Shown here: piece by piece, positions 1 through 10,204 of the stretch
Layout of the letters: each line of letters starts with the position of its first letter
Numbering within the stretch: position 1 is the first letter of the stretch
Origin: Streptomyces sp. CGMCC 4.7035
GTDB taxonomy: Bacteria > Actinomycetota > Actinomycetes > Streptomycetales > Streptomycetaceae
Length of the DNA: 64,000 bases
NCBI RefSeq assembly: GCF_031583065.1
Contig: NZ_CP134053.1
Span: 6,055,001-6,119,000, forward strand
Direction of reading: 5' to 3'
The notes under the pieces: generated by a model
The model's input: only the letters and a program-made list of their open reading frames with translations
Told to the model about the DNA's origin: nothing
The model's database searches: none
Program-made: the position numbers and the translations under genes

Positions 1-309
1 CACGGGCATCCGCGAGGCGACGAGCAGCAGCAGGGCCCCGATCGAGGCCGCGAGGAACTGCTTCCGGAAGAAGAACGACCCGGGCAGCGACATCTGCAGC
101 GCGGTGACCTGCGAGGCCGAGTAGACCATCACAAGACCCAGCACGGTGATCAGCAGACTGCCGCCGAGGATCAGGTAGTAGGCGGTGAGAGGCCGGTCCC
201 AGGCCCGCCGGGCACGCGTGTGGAGCCGGGTGAAGGGGTTGTCGCGTGGGGGGCGGCGGGGCCCGGAGCGCTTCTTGGGAGCGCGCTGCACGGTACGGCT
301 ACCAGGCAT
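1..309 (-). CDS. ftsW: FtsW, SEDS-family cell-division glycosyltransferase (5' part only)
   Basis: Only the first 103 codons are in the window; the rest lies before base 1. It starts MPGSRTVQR at the ATG (cat at 307-309). A basic, proline-rich cytoplasmic tail is followed by the first membrane segment (LILGGSLLITVLGLVMVYSAS), which is typical of FtsW/RodA. SEDS proteins polymerise lipid II into glycan strands together with a class B PBP, here probably the FtsI encoded 6 kb upstream in the same direction. It follows murD after a 197-base gap, longer than other gaps in this cluster, and that gap carries a palindromic repeat (347-385). Identity comes from the N-terminal sequence and from position in the dcw order (murD then ftsW). 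Confidence 0.9.
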   Translation of the reverse strand, partial: MPGSRTVQRAPKKRSGPRRPPRDNPFTRLHTRARRAWDRPLTAYYLILGGSLLITVLGLVMVYSASQVTALQMSLPGSFFFRKQFLAASIGALLLLVASRMPV

Positions 310-346
310 CGGCACTCACCCCGCCACGCCGTGGGAGATCGTCCCG

Positions 347-385
347 CTGGGGGTCCCCCAGGCCGTTTTGGGCACTGGGGGAGGG
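347..385. repeat. REP-like palindrome, copy A (murD-ftsW gap)
   Basis: CTGGGGG T CCCCCAG is a 15-base palindrome at 347-361. It is followed about 14 bases later by CTGGGGGAGG. The same two-part layout recurs at about 9808, 23682, 26624, 54101 and 59486. It lies in the transcribed gap between murD and ftsW, so it would fold in the dcw mRNA. I see nothing else in 310-506. Confidence 0.6.
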
Positions 386-506
386 ACGGTCCCGCACCGC
401 ACAGGGCCACCGGCGGACAGCTGCCCGCGAAGCACCGACCATGATGGCGTCGTCACGCGTCCCTCCCAGAGGTCCCGGGCGTGCCCGGACCGACCGGAAC
501 CCGCCG

Positions 507-1916
507 TCAGGCGCCTGCGGCGAGTTCACGAACAGCTTCCGCGAACGCGTCCCCGCGCTTGTTGTAGTTCGCGAACATGTCCATGGAGGCGCAGGCCGGC
601 GCCAGCAACACCGTGTCGCCCGCGCGAGCGAGCCCCCGCGCCTCCCGTACAGCCGCACGCATCGCCCCAGTGTCGGTCCGTTCGAGGTCGACGACGGGTA
701 CTTCCGGCGCGTGTCGCACGAGGGCTTCACGGATCAGCGCACGATCCGCGCCGATGAGCACGACACCTCGAAGCCGCTTGGCCGACTTGGCGACCAGCTC
801 GTCGAAGGTCGCGCCCTTGGCAAGCCCGCCCGCGATCCACACGATCGACTCGTAGGCCGCCAACGAGGCTTCCGCGGCATGCGTGTTGGTGGCCTTGGAG
901 TCGTCGACGTACGCGACGCCGTCGATGTCCGCCACGTGCGCGATGCGGTGGGCGTCCGGTGTGAAGGCCCGCAGCCCGTCCCGTACGGCCGTCGGGGACA
1001 CCCCGAAGGCGCGCGCGAGGGCCGCCGCGGCAAGGGCGTTGGCGATGTTGTGCGGGGCGGGCGGGTTGACGTCCGAGACCTCGGCGAGTTCCTGCGCGTT
1101 CTTCTGCCGGTTCTCGACGAAGGCCCGGTCGACCAGGATGCCGTCCACGACGCCGAGTTGGGAGGGCCCCGGCGTGCCCAGCGTGAAGCCGATGGCCCGG
1201 CAGCCCTCCTCCACGTCCGCCTCGCGCACCAGGTCCTCGGTGGCCTTGTCGGCGACGTTGTAGACGCAGGCGACCCGATTGCCCTCGTAGACACGGCCCT
1301 TGTCGGCGGCGTACGCCTCCATGGAGCCGTGCCAGTCGAGGTGGTCGGGCGCGAGGTTGAGCACGACGGCGGAGTGGGCACGCAGCGAGGGCGCCCAGTG
1401 GAGCTGGTAGCTCGACAACTCCACCGCGAGGACGTCGTACTGCTCCTCGCCGAGTACGACGTCGAGCAGCGAGACCCCGATGTTGCCGACGGCGGCCGTG
1501 CGCAGGCCCGCCGCCTTCAGGATCGAGGCGAGCATCTGCACGGTCGTGGTCTTGCCGTTGGTGCCCGTGACCGCGAGCCAGGGCGCCGCGTCGGGGCCGC
1601 GCAGCCGCCAGGCCAGTTCGACGTCGCCCCAGACCGGGACGCCCGCCTCGGCCGCGGCGGCGAACAGTGGCTTGTCCGGCTTCCAGCCGGGTGCGGTGAC
1701 GATCAGCTCGGTGCCCTCGGGCAGGGTGGCGCCGTCACCGAGGCGCACGGTGATACCGAGCGCCTCCAGCTCGGCGGCCTGCGCCCGGGCCCGCTCGTCG
1801 TCGCCGTCGTTGACGACCGTGACGAGCGCACCGAGCCCGTGCAGCACCTTGGCCGCCGGGATGCCGGAGACTCCGAGCCCGGCGACGGTGACGTGCTTCC
1901 CCTGCCACTCGGTCAC
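507..1916 (-). CDS. murD: UDP-N-acetylmuramoyl-L-alanine--D-glutamate ligase MurD
   Basis: Cytoplasmic ATP-dependent ligase that adds D-glutamate to UDP-MurNAc-L-Ala, the second Mur-ligase step of peptidoglycan synthesis. The 469 aa match the family length. The N-terminal Rossmann-like domain starts [18 protein letters not shown]. The central ATP loop is [14 protein letters not shown], and [12 protein letters not shown] is a typical MurD substrate segment. The C-terminal domain carries DDSKATN. Its ATG overlaps the mraY stop by four bases (ATGA type), so the two are translationally coupled. It sits in the usual order murE-murF-mraY-murD-ftsW. Confidence 0.97.
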   Translation of the reverse strand: MTEWQGKHVTVAGLGVSGIPAAKVLHGLGALVTVVNDGDDERARAQAAELEALGITVRLGDGATLPEGTELIVTAPGWKPDKPLFAAAAEAGVPVWGDVELAWRLRGPDAAPWLAVTGTNGKTTTVQMLASILKAAGLRTAAVGNIGVSLLDVVLGEEQYDVLAVELSSYQLHWAPSLRAHSAVVLNLAPDHLDWHGSMEAYAADKGRVYEGNRVACVYNVADKATEDLVREADVEEGCRAIGFTLGTPGPSQLGVVDGILVDRAFVENRQKNAQELAEVSDVNPPAPHNIANALAAAALARAFGVSPTAVRDGLRAFTPDAHRIAHVADIDGVAYVDDSKATNTHAAEASLAAYESIVWIAGGLAKGATFDELVAKSAKRLRGVVLIGADRALIREALVRHAPEVPVVDLERTDTGAMRAAVREARGLARAGDTVLLAPACASMDMFANYNKRGDAFAEAVRELAAGA

Positions 1917-2986
1917 TTACTGGCCGCCCATCCCGCGTAGAAGATGCCGAGTCCGACGACCACACAGATGCCCTGGATGATCCAGAAACGGACCACCACG
2001 AGGACCTCGGACCAGCCCTTGAGTTCGAAGTGGTGCTGAAGCGGGGCCATCCGGAAGACGCGCCTGCCGGTGAGGCGGAACGAGCCGACCTGGATGACGA
2101 CCGACATGGTGATCAGGACGAACAGACCGCCCAGGAGCGCGAGCAGCAGCTCGGTGCGGGAGCAGATCGCCAGACCGGCGAGCGCGCCGCCCAGGGCGAG
2201 CGAACCGGTGTCACCCATGAAGATCTTCGCCGGCGACGTGTTCCACCACAGGAAGCCGAGGCAGGCACCCATCAGCGCCGAGGCGACGATGGCGAGGTCG
2301 AGCGGGTCGCGCACCTCGTAGCAGGCGGACGGGTTGGTCAGCGTCTGCGCGTTGGCGCAGGACTCCTGGAACTGCCAGACGCCGATGAAGGTGTACGCGC
2401 CGAAGACCAGCACGGAGGCGCCGGTGGCGAGACCGTCCAGACCGTCGGTCAGGTTCACGCCGTTCGACATGGCCAGGATCATGAACAGCGCCCAGACCAC
2501 GAACAGCACCGGGCCGATGGACCAGCCGAAGTCCTGCACGAAGGAGAGCTTGGTGGAGGCCGGTGTCTGGCCCTGGCTGTCCTGGAACTGCAGCGCGAGG
2601 ACCGCGAAGGCGACACCGACGATCAGCTGTCCGGCCATCTTCGCCTTGGCCCGCAGACCGAGCGAACGCCGCTTGACGATCTTGATGTAGTCGTCGAGGA
2701 AGCCGACCAGGCCCATGCCGCCCATCAGGCCGAGGACCAGCAGACCGGAGAACGTGGGCGGGTAGCCCGTGATCACCTTGGACAGGAAGTACGCGGCGAT
2801 CGTCGCCAGGATGAAGGCGATACCACCCATGGTCGGCGTACCGCGCTTGCTGGCGTGCTCGCGCGGGCCGTCGTCGCGGATGTACTGGCCGTAGCCCTTG
2901 CGGGCCAGCAGCTTGATCAGCAGCGGGGTGCCGACCAGGGTGAGGAAAAGGCCAATGACTCCTGCGAACAGGATCTGCTTCATCAT
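1913..2986 (-). CDS. mraY: Phospho-MurNAc-pentapeptide transferase MraY
   Basis: Integral membrane enzyme that moves phospho-MurNAc-pentapeptide from UDP to undecaprenyl phosphate, giving lipid I. The 357 aa contain about ten hydrophobic segments. Family motifs are visible: [19 protein letters not shown] near the N terminus, [25 protein letters not shown] with the catalytic acidic residues, and [11 protein letters not shown] in the last cytoplasmic loop. It overlaps murF by four bases upstream and murD by four bases downstream, so the mRNA is tightly coupled. Start is the ATG at 2986. Confidence 0.97.
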   Translation of the reverse strand: MMKQILFAGVIGLFLTLVGTPLLIKLLARKGYGQYIRDDGPREHASKRGTPTMGGIAFILATIAAYFLSKVITGYPPTFSGLLVLGLMGGMGLVGFLDDYIKIVKRRSLGLRAKAKMAGQLIVGVAFAVLALQFQDSQGQTPASTKLSFVQDFGWSIGPVLFVVWALFMILAMSNGVNLTDGLDGLATGASVLVFGAYTFIGVWQFQESCANAQTLTNPSACYEVRDPLDLAIVASALMGACLGFLWWNTSPAKIFMGDTGSLALGGALAGLAICSRTELLLALLGGLFVLITMSVVIQVGSFRLTGRRVFRMAPLQHHFELKGWSEVLVVVRFWIIQGICVVVGLGIFYAGWAASK

Positions 2987-4398
2987 CGGGCGGCAACCTC
3001 ACCCTCGGCACCGGTCTCGAGCAGCGCCTGGGCAACGCTCTCCAGCCCCACCGAACGGGACGCCTTCACGAGCACGACGTCCCCTGGGCGCAACTCGCTG
3101 CGCAACAGGTCGACCGCCGCCTGTGCGTCGGACACGTGCACCGACTCCTCACCCCACGAACCCTCGTTATATGCGCCCAGTTGCAGCCAGGACGCTTCCC
3201 TGCCCCCGACCGCGACGAGCTTGCTGACGTTGAGCCGGACGGCGAGCCGTCCGACCGCGTCGTGCTCGGCGAGCGCCTCGTCCCCGAGCTCGGCCATCTT
3301 GCCGAGCACCGCCCAGGTCCGCCGCCCCTTGCCCATGGCTGCCAGCGCGCGCAGGGCGGCCCGCATGGACTCGGGGTTCGCGTTGTAGGCGTCGTTGACG
3401 ACCGTCACGCCGTCCGGACGCTCGGTGACCTCCATCCGCCAGCGGGAGAGGGAGCCCGCCTCGGAGAGCGCGAGGGCGATCTCGTCTGCGGACATGCCCA
3501 GCTCATGGGCGACGGCGGCCGCGGCGAGCGCGTTCGACACGTGGTGCTCACCGTACAGGCGCATGGTCACATCGCTGCACCCGGAGGGTGTGTGAAGGCT
3601 GAAGGCGGGCTGTCCGCTGTCCGTGAGTCTCACGTTCTCGGCGCGTACGTCCGCTTCGCCGGACTCTCCGAAAAGGATCACCTTCGCCTTCGTACGGGAT
3701 GCCATGGCGCGTACGAGGGGATCGTCCGCGTTGAGGACGGCGACGCCGCCTTCGTCCTTGGCGGGCAGGCTCTCGACGAGTTCACCCTTCGCCAGTGCGA
3801 TCTGCTCGCGGCCGCCGAACTCGCCGATGTGGGCGGTGCCGACGTTCAGCACGAGGCCGATCCTCGGCGGCGTCAGCTCGGCGAGGTAGCGGATGTGGCC
3901 GATACCGCGGGCGCCCATCTCCAGGACGAGGAACTTCGTGTCCTCGGTGGCGCTGAGGGCGGTGAGCGGCAGCCCGATCTCGTTGTTGAGCGAGCCGGGC
4001 GTCCACACGGTGGGCGCCTTGCGCTGGAGCACCTGGGCGATGAGGTCCTTGGTGCTGGTCTTGCCCGCGGAGCCGGTGAGGGCTACGAGGGTGGCTCCCA
4101 GTCGTTGTACGACATGGCGCGCCAGCGCGCCGAGGGCGGCCTGTACGTCGTCCACGACGATCGCGGGCACGCCGACGGGGCGGGACGCCAGGACGGCGAC
4201 GGCGCCCGCCTGAACGACCGCAGGTGCGAAGTCGTGTCCGTCCACGCGCTCGCCTGCGAAGGCGACGAACAGGCTGCCGGGCTCCACTTCACGGGAGTCC
4301 CGGACGACCGGTCCGGTGACCTGGACGGACGGGTCCGGTATGTCGTGCGTCTGCCCGCCGACGGCTGTTGCGATCTCGGCGAGAGAGAGGGCGATCAC
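2983..4398 (-). CDS. murF: UDP-MurNAc-tripeptide--D-Ala-D-Ala ligase MurF
   Basis: Adds D-Ala-D-Ala to UDP-MurNAc-tripeptide, the last cytoplasmic step before MraY. I start it at GTG 4398 ([15 protein letters not shown], 471 aa), four bases after the murE stop. The open frame runs further upstream, but that part overlaps murE and does not look like Mur N terminus. The ATP loop is [16 protein letters not shown] and [12 protein letters not shown] is a conserved MurF segment. The small AGGGATGA upstream can serve as ribosome site and overlaps the murE stop. It overlaps mraY by four bases. Confidence 0.95.
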   Translation of the reverse strand: MIALSLAEIATAVGGQTHDIPDPSVQVTGPVVRDSREVEPGSLFVAFAGERVDGHDFAPAVVQAGAVAVLASRPVGVPAIVVDDVQAALGALARHVVQRLGATLVALTGSAGKTSTKDLIAQVLQRKAPTVWTPGSLNNEIGLPLTALSATEDTKFLVLEMGARGIGHIRYLAELTPPRIGLVLNVGTAHIGEFGGREQIALAKGELVESLPAKDEGGVAVLNADDPLVRAMASRTKAKVILFGESGEADVRAENVRLTDSGQPAFSLHTPSGCSDVTMRLYGEHHVSNALAAAAVAHELGMSADEIALALSEAGSLSRWRMEVTERPDGVTVVNDAYNANPESMRAALRALAAMGKGRRTWAVLGKMAELGDEALAEHDAVGRLAVRLNVSKLVAVGGREASWLQLGAYNEGSWGEESVHVSDAQAAVDLLRSELRPGDVVLVKASRSVGLESVAQALLETGAEGEVAAR

Positions 4399-4402
4399 AA
4401 GT

Positions 4403-6121
4403 TCATCCCTGAGTCTTCTGGATAGCTTCGCGAAGCACCTGGCGGTCGTCGAAGGGACGGACCACCCCGGCGATGTCCTGGCCCTGCTCGTGGCCCTTGC
4501 CCGCGACCAGCACGGTGTCACCGGGCCGCGCGCGGGCGACTGCGGCGGCGATGGCGGCGGCCCGGTCTTCGAAGACCTGCACCTCGCCGCGTTCGTGTGC
4601 GGGTACGGACGCCGCACCCTCGAGCATGGTCGTGAGGATCGCGAGGGGGTCCTCGGAGCGGGGGTTGTCGGAGGTCAGCACGGCCGTGTCGGCGAGCCGG
4701 GCCACGGCGGCGCCCATCGGCGCGCGCTTGGTCCGGTCGCGGTCGCCGCCGCAGCCGAGCACGACGTGCAGCTTGCCCTCGGTGACCTTGCGCAGGGCGC
4801 GCAGTACCGATTCGACGGCGTCGGTCTTGTGGGCGTAGTCGACCACCGCGAGGTACGGCTGTCCGGCGTCCACGCGCTCCAGGCGGCCGGGGACGCCCGG
4901 CACCGCGGCGATGCCGTCGGCGGCGGTCTGGGGGTCGAGGCCGGCCTCGGCGAGGGCGACGACGGCGGCGAGGGTGTTCGCCACGTTGAAGGGGCCCGGG
5001 AGCGGCGCCTTCGCGGAGATCCGCTGGTCCTTGGGGCCGATCACGGTGAACGTGGAGTCCAGCTGGCCGATGCGGACGTCCTCGGCGCGCCAGTCGGCGT
5101 CGGGGTGGCCCTCGGCGGAGAAGGTGACGACCGGGACGCCGGACTCCTTCGCGAGCCTGCGGCCGTACTCGTCGTCGTAGTTGACGACGCCGGCCCGGCT
5201 GCGTTTCTGGGTGAACAACTGTGCCTTGGCCCGGTAGTAGTCCTCCATGTCGGAGTGGAACTCCATGTGTTCCGGGCTGAGGTTGGTGAAGACGGCGATG
5301 TCGAAGACGCAGCCGTCGACGCGGCCGAGGACCAGGGCGTGGCTGGAGACCTCCATGGCCACCGCCTCGACCCCGCGCTCGCGCATGACCGCGAACAGGG
5401 CCTGGAGGTCGGTGGCTTCGGGGGTGGTGCGCTCGGACTTGATGCGCTCGTCGCCGATGCGCATCTCGACGGTCCCGACGAGCCCGGTGCTGCGGGTCGT
5501 CCTGAGGCCGCCCTCGACGAGGTAGGCGGTCGTGGTCTTGCCGGAGGTGCCGGTGATGCCGATCTGGAGCAGGTCGCTGCCCGGGCGGCCGTAGATCGTG
5601 GCCGCCAGCTCACCCATCCGCCCGCGCGGGTCGTCGACGACCAGGACCGGCAGACCGGTCGCGGCGGCGCGCTCGGCGCCCGTCGGGTCGGTCAGCACGG
5701 CGACGGCGCCCAGGCCGGCGGCCTGGGCGACGAAGTCGGCGCCGTGGAGGCGGGCGCCGGGCAGGGCGGCGTACAGGTCGCCGGGGCGGACGGCGCGCGA
5801 GTCATGGGTGATACCCGTGACCTCGACTGCGCTGTCCGGGGTCTCCGGAGCGGTGACACCCAGCTGATCGGCGAGCTCCGCGAGGGATGTGGCGGAGACG
5901 TGAATCGGTCGCGGCGGTCCCGGATATGTCACGGAAGCGCCCTTCTGGGTGATTTGGGACTGATCAGCGTGTGGCACGGCGGTGAGCGTACCGGGCGCAC
6001 CCTCGGTGGAGCCAAAAAGGGGCCCGCGCGAAGCGCGGTCCGGCAAGGGCGGTGGTGGGAGACGGGTGGGCGAGGGCGTGGACGGGGGGTGATTCCCGGG
6101 GTCGGGAGTGATCGTTGTCAC
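4403..6121 (-). CDS. murE: UDP-MurNAc-L-Ala-D-Glu--diaminopimelate ligase MurE
   Basis: Adds diaminopimelate to UDP-MurNAc-dipeptide. It has 572 aa, with about 75 residues of proline-rich N-terminal extension before the usual start of MurE homology (SATSLAELADQLG). A shorter start at the internal GTG of SVTYPGPPRP is possible. The ATP loop is ITGTSGKTTTAYLVEGG. The amino-acid recognition motif is DNPRSEDP; DNPR is the motif of DAP-adding enzymes, which fits the LL-DAP wall of Streptomyces. It lies 36 bases after ftsI and four bases before murF. Confidence 0.95.
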   Translation of the reverse strand: MTTITPDPGNHPPSTPSPTRLPPPPLPDRASRGPLFGSTEGAPGTLTAVPHADQSQITQKGASVTYPGPPRPIHVSATSLAELADQLGVTAPETPDSAVEVTGITHDSRAVRPGDLYAALPGARLHGADFVAQAAGLGAVAVLTDPTGAERAAATGLPVLVVDDPRGRMGELAATIYGRPGSDLLQIGITGTSGKTTTAYLVEGGLRTTRSTGLVGTVEMRIGDERIKSERTTPEATDLQALFAVMRERGVEAVAMEVSSHALVLGRVDGCVFDIAVFTNLSPEHMEFHSDMEDYYRAKAQLFTQKRSRAGVVNYDDEYGRRLAKESGVPVVTFSAEGHPDADWRAEDVRIGQLDSTFTVIGPKDQRISAKAPLPGPFNVANTLAAVVALAEAGLDPQTAADGIAAVPGVPGRLERVDAGQPYLAVVDYAHKTDAVESVLRALRKVTEGKLHVVLGCGGDRDRTKRAPMGAAVARLADTAVLTSDNPRSEDPLAILTTMLEGAASVPAHERGEVQVFEDRAAAIAAAVARARPGDTVLVAGKGHEQGQDIAGVVRPFDDRQVLREAIQKTQG

Positions 6122-6157
6122 GAGCTCGTTCCTGGTCGGTCTTTCCCGTAGTGCTGA

Positions 6158-8119
6158 TCATGGCGTGAACTCGACGGGGAGGTTCGCGGCCCCGGCCCCG
6201 GTGGGCGGGACCTGGAGGGTCTTCAGGGCGAACTCCATGACCTGCTTGAAGATGGGGCCGCAGATCTGGCCGCCGAAATAGTTGCCCTTGGTGGCGTTCT
6301 GGATCGCGCAGTAGACGGTGACGCGGGGGTTGTCCGCGGGTGCGAACCCGGCGAACGAGGACGTGTAACCGCGGTACTTCCCGGTGGCCGGATCCACGCG
6401 GTTCGCCGTACCCGTCTTCCCCGCGACCCGGTAGCCGGGGATACGCGCCTTGATGCCGGTGCCCTGCTCGTCGTCCACGACGGACTCCAGCATCTGGGCG
6501 AGGGCCTTCGCCGTCTTGTCGCTGACGACCCTGGTCTTCTCGGGTTTCGCGGCCGGTGTGAAGCTCCCGTCGGCGCCCTTGGTGCCGCGCACGAGGGTGG
6601 GCTCGACACGGACGCCGCCGTTGGCGATGGTCGAGTAGACCGACGCGGCCTGCACCGCGTTGATCGACACGCCCTGGCCGAAAGGAATCGTGTACTGCTG
6701 CGACGTCGACCACTTGTCGGGCGGTGCGAGGATGCCCCTCGTCTCGCCGGGGAACCCGAGTCCGGTCGCGCTGCCGATGCCGAACTTGCGCAGGTACGAG
6801 TAGAGGACCCGATTGGCCTCCGGCTGCGTCTTGCCGAGCTGGCCGGCCGCCAGGATGGTGCCGATGTTGCTGGACCTTGCGAGCACGCCGTTGAGCGTCA
6901 GGTACCAGGTCTTGTGGTCCATGTCGTCCTGGAAGAGCCGGTCGCCGCGGTGCAGCCGATTGGGCACGGTGACGTGCGTCAGCGGGGTGGCGACGTTCTC
7001 CTGGAGCACGGCGGCCATCGACATGACCTTGGCGGTGGAGCCGGGCTCGTACGCGTCCTGGAGGGCCGCGTTGCCCAGGGCCGCCGGGTCGGCCTTGGAG
7101 AGGTCGTTGGCGTCGAAGCCGGGCGAGTTCGCCATGGCCAGGATCTGGCCGGTCCGCGTGTCCTGCACCACCACGTACCCGCGGTCCGCCTTGGACTGCT
7201 TCACCTGCTCGGTGATGGCGTTCTGGGCGGCCCACTGGATGTCGCGGTCGATGGTGAGCTCGATGTCGGAGCCGGCCACGGCGGGCGTCTCGGCAGAGCC
7301 CGCGGTCGGCACCAGACGGCCGCCGGACTGGGCGTAGCGGATCTTGCCGTCCTTGCCGGCCAGCTCCTTGTTCAACTGTTGCTCGATGCCGCCGCCGCCC
7401 TTGCCGTCGGCGTTGACCCAGCCCAGTATCCCGGCGGCGAGGTCGCCGTTCGGGTACACGCGCTTGCTGGTGGGCTCGGCAAGGACGCCGGCGAGGACGT
7501 TGACCGTGGTCCTGTCGGTCCCGGCCTTGGCCGCGAGCGTGCTCTTCAGGTCCTTGATCTGGTTCCAGACCTGGGGCGTGCGGCGGCGGGCCAGCACGAC
7601 GTAGCGGGTGTCGGGGGTCTTGAGCTTCTTGGCGACCGTCGCGGCGTCCTGGCCGAGGATCGGGGCGAGGAGCGCGGCGGCCTGCTCGGGGGCGTCCGGC
7701 ACCTTGGTGGCCTTCTGGGTGAACAGCGTGGGGTCGGCCGTGATGTCGTACGCGTCCACGCTGGTCGCCAGCTCGACGCCGTTGCGGTCCGTGATCTCGC
7801 CGCGCACGGCGGCCAGGGTGCGTCCGACATACCGGTTCTGGTCGGCCTTGGCGGCATACGCGCTGGCGTCCACGGCCTGCACCTGGAGCAGCCGTGCGAC
7901 GAAGGCGAGCATCACCAGGGTCAGGGCGAGACCGACCAGGCGAAGCCGCGGGCGGGGGCTGCCGAGCCGGATGGTGCGGGGGGCTGGGCCGCGGGCCGGG
8001 GCCGGGCGGCGCGCGGGACGGGCGCCGGGTCCCGGGCGGCGCCGGGCGTCGGGGCGCACGGGCCGGGCGGGGCCGGGCACGCGACGGCGCGGCGGTTCCC
8101 TGTCGGACACTTCCGTCAC
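6158..8119 (-). CDS. ftsI: Class B penicillin-binding protein FtsI/PBP3 (septal transpeptidase)
   Basis: Division-specific transpeptidase with one N-terminal membrane anchor and a periplasmic catalytic domain. The 653 aa begin with about 58 Pro/Arg-rich cytoplasmic residues, then a membrane segment near residues 59-79. The penicillin-binding triad is visible: EPGSTAK (serine near 357), SSN near 417 and KTGT near 571. No PASTA domain is seen at the C terminus. Its GTG start overlaps the ftsL-like gene by four bases. It likely pairs with FtsW at the septum. Confidence 0.95.
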   Translation of the reverse strand: MTEVSDREPPRRRVPGPARPVRPDARRRPGPGARPARRPAPARGPAPRTIRLGSPRPRLRLVGLALTLVMLAFVARLLQVQAVDASAYAAKADQNRYVGRTLAAVRGEITDRNGVELATSVDAYDITADPTLFTQKATKVPDAPEQAAALLAPILGQDAATVAKKLKTPDTRYVVLARRRTPQVWNQIKDLKSTLAAKAGTDRTTVNVLAGVLAEPTSKRVYPNGDLAAGILGWVNADGKGGGGIEQQLNKELAGKDGKIRYAQSGGRLVPTAGSAETPAVAGSDIELTIDRDIQWAAQNAITEQVKQSKADRGYVVVQDTRTGQILAMANSPGFDANDLSKADPAALGNAALQDAYEPGSTAKVMSMAAVLQENVATPLTHVTVPNRLHRGDRLFQDDMDHKTWYLTLNGVLARSSNIGTILAAGQLGKTQPEANRVLYSYLRKFGIGSATGLGFPGETRGILAPPDKWSTSQQYTIPFGQGVSINAVQAASVYSTIANGGVRVEPTLVRGTKGADGSFTPAAKPEKTRVVSDKTAKALAQMLESVVDDEQGTGIKARIPGYRVAGKTGTANRVDPATGKYRGYTSSFAGFAPADNPRVTVYCAIQNATKGNYFGGQICGPIFKQVMEFALKTLQVPPTGAGAANLPVEFTP

Positions 8120-8736
8120 CTGCCGGGGGTCGGGGAGGGAGATACGGGCGAGCTGGAGGACGCGGTCGGGGCGGAGGACCCGGTCGGGGCGGAGGACCCG
8201 GTCGAGGCGGAGGACCCGGTCGAGGCGGAGGACCCGGTCGAGGCGGAGGACCCGGTCGGGGAGCCGGGCGCCGAGGGGGTGCTCTGGGCCGGTGACGGCG
8301 ACGCCGACTGGTTCGGGGAGGTGCTGAGCGCCTCGGGCGGACGCAGGACCACAGGGCTCGCCGAGGACTGGGCGGCGGTACCGGGCTCGCCCTTGACCGT
8401 GCCGTCGGGGTTGAGGAAGGCGGGGTCCCCGCCGGGAACCATGCCGAGTTCGCGGGCGCGGCGCTGGAGGGCGTCGGGGGCCGAGTAGGCGTCCACGTCC
8501 CGCTGGAGGGCCTGCTCCTCGTCGGTGAGGTTCTTGGTCTCCCTCTGCAGGTCGTCCTGCTGGAAAGCCCCTTCACTGAGCGCGGAGTTCAGCACGAGGA
8601 GTCCGATGAGGCCACCGCCGAGCAGCAGGACGACGAGCAGCACGAAGGGGGTGCGGGCGGCGCCGCCGCCACCGCCGACGGGAATGAGCCGCGCGAGCCG
8701 AGCGGCCCGCCCCTTGAGTTCGGGTTTCCTACTCAC
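8116..8736 (-). CDS. ftsL: FtsL-like septum-formation membrane protein with repeat tail
   Basis: Small bitopic protein of 206 aa between rsmH and ftsI, the usual place of FtsL. A basic N-terminal tail is followed by a membrane segment (about residues 31-51, PFVLLVVLLLGGGLIGLLVL). Next comes a polar, coiled-coil-prone stretch (DDLQRETKNLTDEEQALQRDV) with the family-typical RRARELGMV. The C-terminal third is Ser/Thr/Pro/Ala-rich and contains about six copies of a six-residue unit (STGSSA/PTGSSA) encoded by an 18-bp DNA repeat. FtsL proteins work with DivIC/FtsQ to activate FtsWI. The position is the main reason for the name, as the sequence itself is poorly conserved. Confidence 0.8.
   Translation of the reverse strand: MSRKPELKGRAARLARLIPVGGGGGAARTPFVLLVVLLLGGGLIGLLVLNSALSEGAFQQDDLQRETKNLTDEEQALQRDVDAYSAPDALQRRARELGMVPGGDPAFLNPDGTVKGEPGTAAQSSASPVVLRPPEALSTSPNQSASPSPAQSTPSAPGSPTGSSASTGSSASTGSSASTGSSAPTGSSAPTASSSSPVSPSPTPGR
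8154..8262. repeat. 18-bp coding minisatellite in ftsL
   Basis: The core gaggacccggtcg(g/a)ggcg repeats with a period of exactly 18 at 8174, 8192, 8210, 8228 and 8246, with a diverged copy at about 8156. Because the period is a multiple of three, each unit adds six residues to the FtsL-like tail and copy-number change would keep the frame. Confidence 0.9.
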
Positions 8737-8801
8737 GCACCCTCCCGCCGCGCGTCCGTACCCCGAATCCGCTGCTCACTCGCCCGCCCCCTTCGTTCGG
8801 C

Positions 8802-9758
8802 TCACTCGGTGTCCTCGCGAATGCGCTCGGCACCGCGCAGACGCGCCGGGGCCGCTCGGCGGTTCTCGGCGACCTCCTCCTCGGTGGGAAGTTCGGCACC
8901 GCGCGTCAGGAGCTTGAGCCGGGGCTGGTAACGCTCGGGCACGACCGGCAGCCCGGGGGGCGCGGTGGAGGTGGCTCCGGCCGCGAACACCTGCTTGACC
9001 AAGCGATCTTCGAGCGAGTGGTAGGAGAGGACGGCGACCCGGCCGCCGACCGCGAGCGCCTTCACGGCCGCGGGGATCGCCCTCTCCAGGACGGCGAGCT
9101 CGCCGTTGACCTCGATGCGCAGCGCCTGGAACGTGCGCTTGGCCGGGTTGCCGCCGGTCCGCTTGGCCGCCTGCGGCAGCGCGTCCCGGATCAGCTCCAC
9201 GAGCCGCGCGCTGTTCGTGAACGGCTCCTTCTCGCGCTCGCGCACGATCGCGGACACGATCCGCTTGGCCTGCTTCTCCTCGCCGTACATCCGCAGGATC
9301 CGTACGAGTTCGCCCGCCGGGTAGGTGTTGAGGACCTCGGCGGCGCTGATGCCGGTCGTCTGGTCCATGCGCATGTCGAGCGGGGCGTCCTGCGCGTAGG
9401 CGAAACCGCGGTCCGCCTCGTCGAGTTGCATGGAGGAGACACCGAGGTCGAAGAGCACGCCCTGCACGCGGGGGATGCCCAGCCGGTCGAGCACGTCGGG
9501 GAGTTCGTCGTAGACCGCGTGCACCAGCGTGGCGCGGTCCCCGAAGGGGGCGAGCCGCTCCCCGGACAGGCGCAGCGCCTCCTTGTCACGGTCGAGCGCC
9601 ACCAGCCGGACCTCGGAAAAGCGCGTCAGCAGCGCCTCGCTGTGGCCGCCGAGCCCGAGCGTGCAGTCGACGACGACGGCCCCCGGCTCGGCGAGGGCCG
9701 GGGCCAGCATGTCCAGGCACTGCTGGAGCATGACCGGCACATGTCGACTCTGGCTCAA
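8802..9758 (-). CDS. rsmH: 16S rRNA (cytosine-1402-N4)-methyltransferase RsmH (MraW)
   Basis: S-adenosylmethionine-dependent methyltransferase acting on C1402 of 16S rRNA. The 318 aa match the family. The SAM-binding motif is [16 protein letters not shown], and [21 protein letters not shown] and [11 protein letters not shown] are RsmH signatures. It is the first gene of the dcw transcript here. No mraZ lies upstream in the window. The ftsL-like gene follows after 65 bases. A likely promoter is at 10001-10028, giving a leader of about 235 bases. Confidence 0.96.
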   Translation of the reverse strand: MSQSRHVPVMLQQCLDMLAPALAEPGAVVVDCTLGLGGHSEALLTRFSEVRLVALDRDKEALRLSGERLAPFGDRATLVHAVYDELPDVLDRLGIPRVQGVLFDLGVSSMQLDEADRGFAYAQDAPLDMRMDQTTGISAAEVLNTYPAGELVRILRMYGEEKQAKRIVSAIVREREKEPFTNSARLVELIRDALPQAAKRTGGNPAKRTFQALRIEVNGELAVLERAIPAAVKALAVGGRVAVLSYHSLEDRLVKQVFAAGATSTAPPGLPVVPERYQPRLKLLTRGAELPTEEEVAENRRAAPARLRGAERIREDTE

Positions 9759-9807
9759 GGGGGGCCTCTCAGATCCGGCGAGGCCGTACGCACGGCCGGG
9801 TCCCCGC

Positions 9808-9850
9808 CCTCCCCGAGCCGACGCTGGGGGTGCCCCCAGTGAAGGGGAGG
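9808..9850. repeat. REP-like palindrome, copy B (rsmH leader)
   Basis: CTGGGGG TG CCCCCAG at 9824-9839 sits between outer arms CCTCCCC (9808-9814) and GGGGAGG (9844-9850), so both inner and outer parts can pair. It falls inside the predicted 5' leader of rsmH, where it would form a stable hairpin about 60 bases before the start codon. The rest of 9759-10204 holds the promoter below and no gene I can support. Confidence 0.6.
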
Positions 9851-10000
9851 CCTGCCGGCGCCGGAAGCGTCAGGCGCCCGGGAGCCGGAGGAGGCCGAGC
9901 TGTACGTACGCGCCGCGCACGTGGGGAGAAACCGGCGCTCTGCCGGGATCTCCGGGGTGAACAGTCCACAGGGAGAGCGTCTCGCCTCCCGCTTCGCGTC

Positions 10001-10028
10001 ACTTTAGTCCACCGTGTCTTGCGGTCAA
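10001..10028 (-). promoter_or_regulatory. Probable vegetative promoter of the dcw cluster
   Basis: On the minus strand TTGACC (10028-10023) and TAAAGT (10006-10001) are separated by 16 bases, close to the HrdB-type -35/-10 consensus. Transcription would start near 9994 and read into rsmH. It is the best promoter match in the 446-base gap. Inferred from sequence only. Confidence 0.5.
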
Positions 10029-10204
10029 TCAACCGGCCTGCGCGTCGCGCACCGGGCCCGCCGCGGCACCGCGATTCGAAAAGACTCACCCACTCGGGCG
10101 AGGTTTCACTGTCCGTGTGGGTTACCTCACAACAAGCGTCAGTGGCGTTCTTTGTCCGCTCTCACAGCAGGCCTGGATCACCTGTGACCAGTAACGTCAT
10201 GGGT

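Noticed and set aside
5964..8576. 870-codon minus-strand open frame across ftsI and ftsL
   Set aside because: Arg/Pro/Gly-rich shadow frame of ftsI; no domains, and it overlaps genes with clear homology on the same strand.
10170..10190. Dyad ATCACC-TGTGAC-like sequence before the carbonic anhydrase gene as an operator
   Set aside because: Arms are short and imperfect; could easily be chance.
9759..10204. mraZ gene expected at the head of the dcw cluster
   Set aside because: No frame with MraZ motifs in the gap or upstream; the next gene is the carbonic anhydrase on the other strand.
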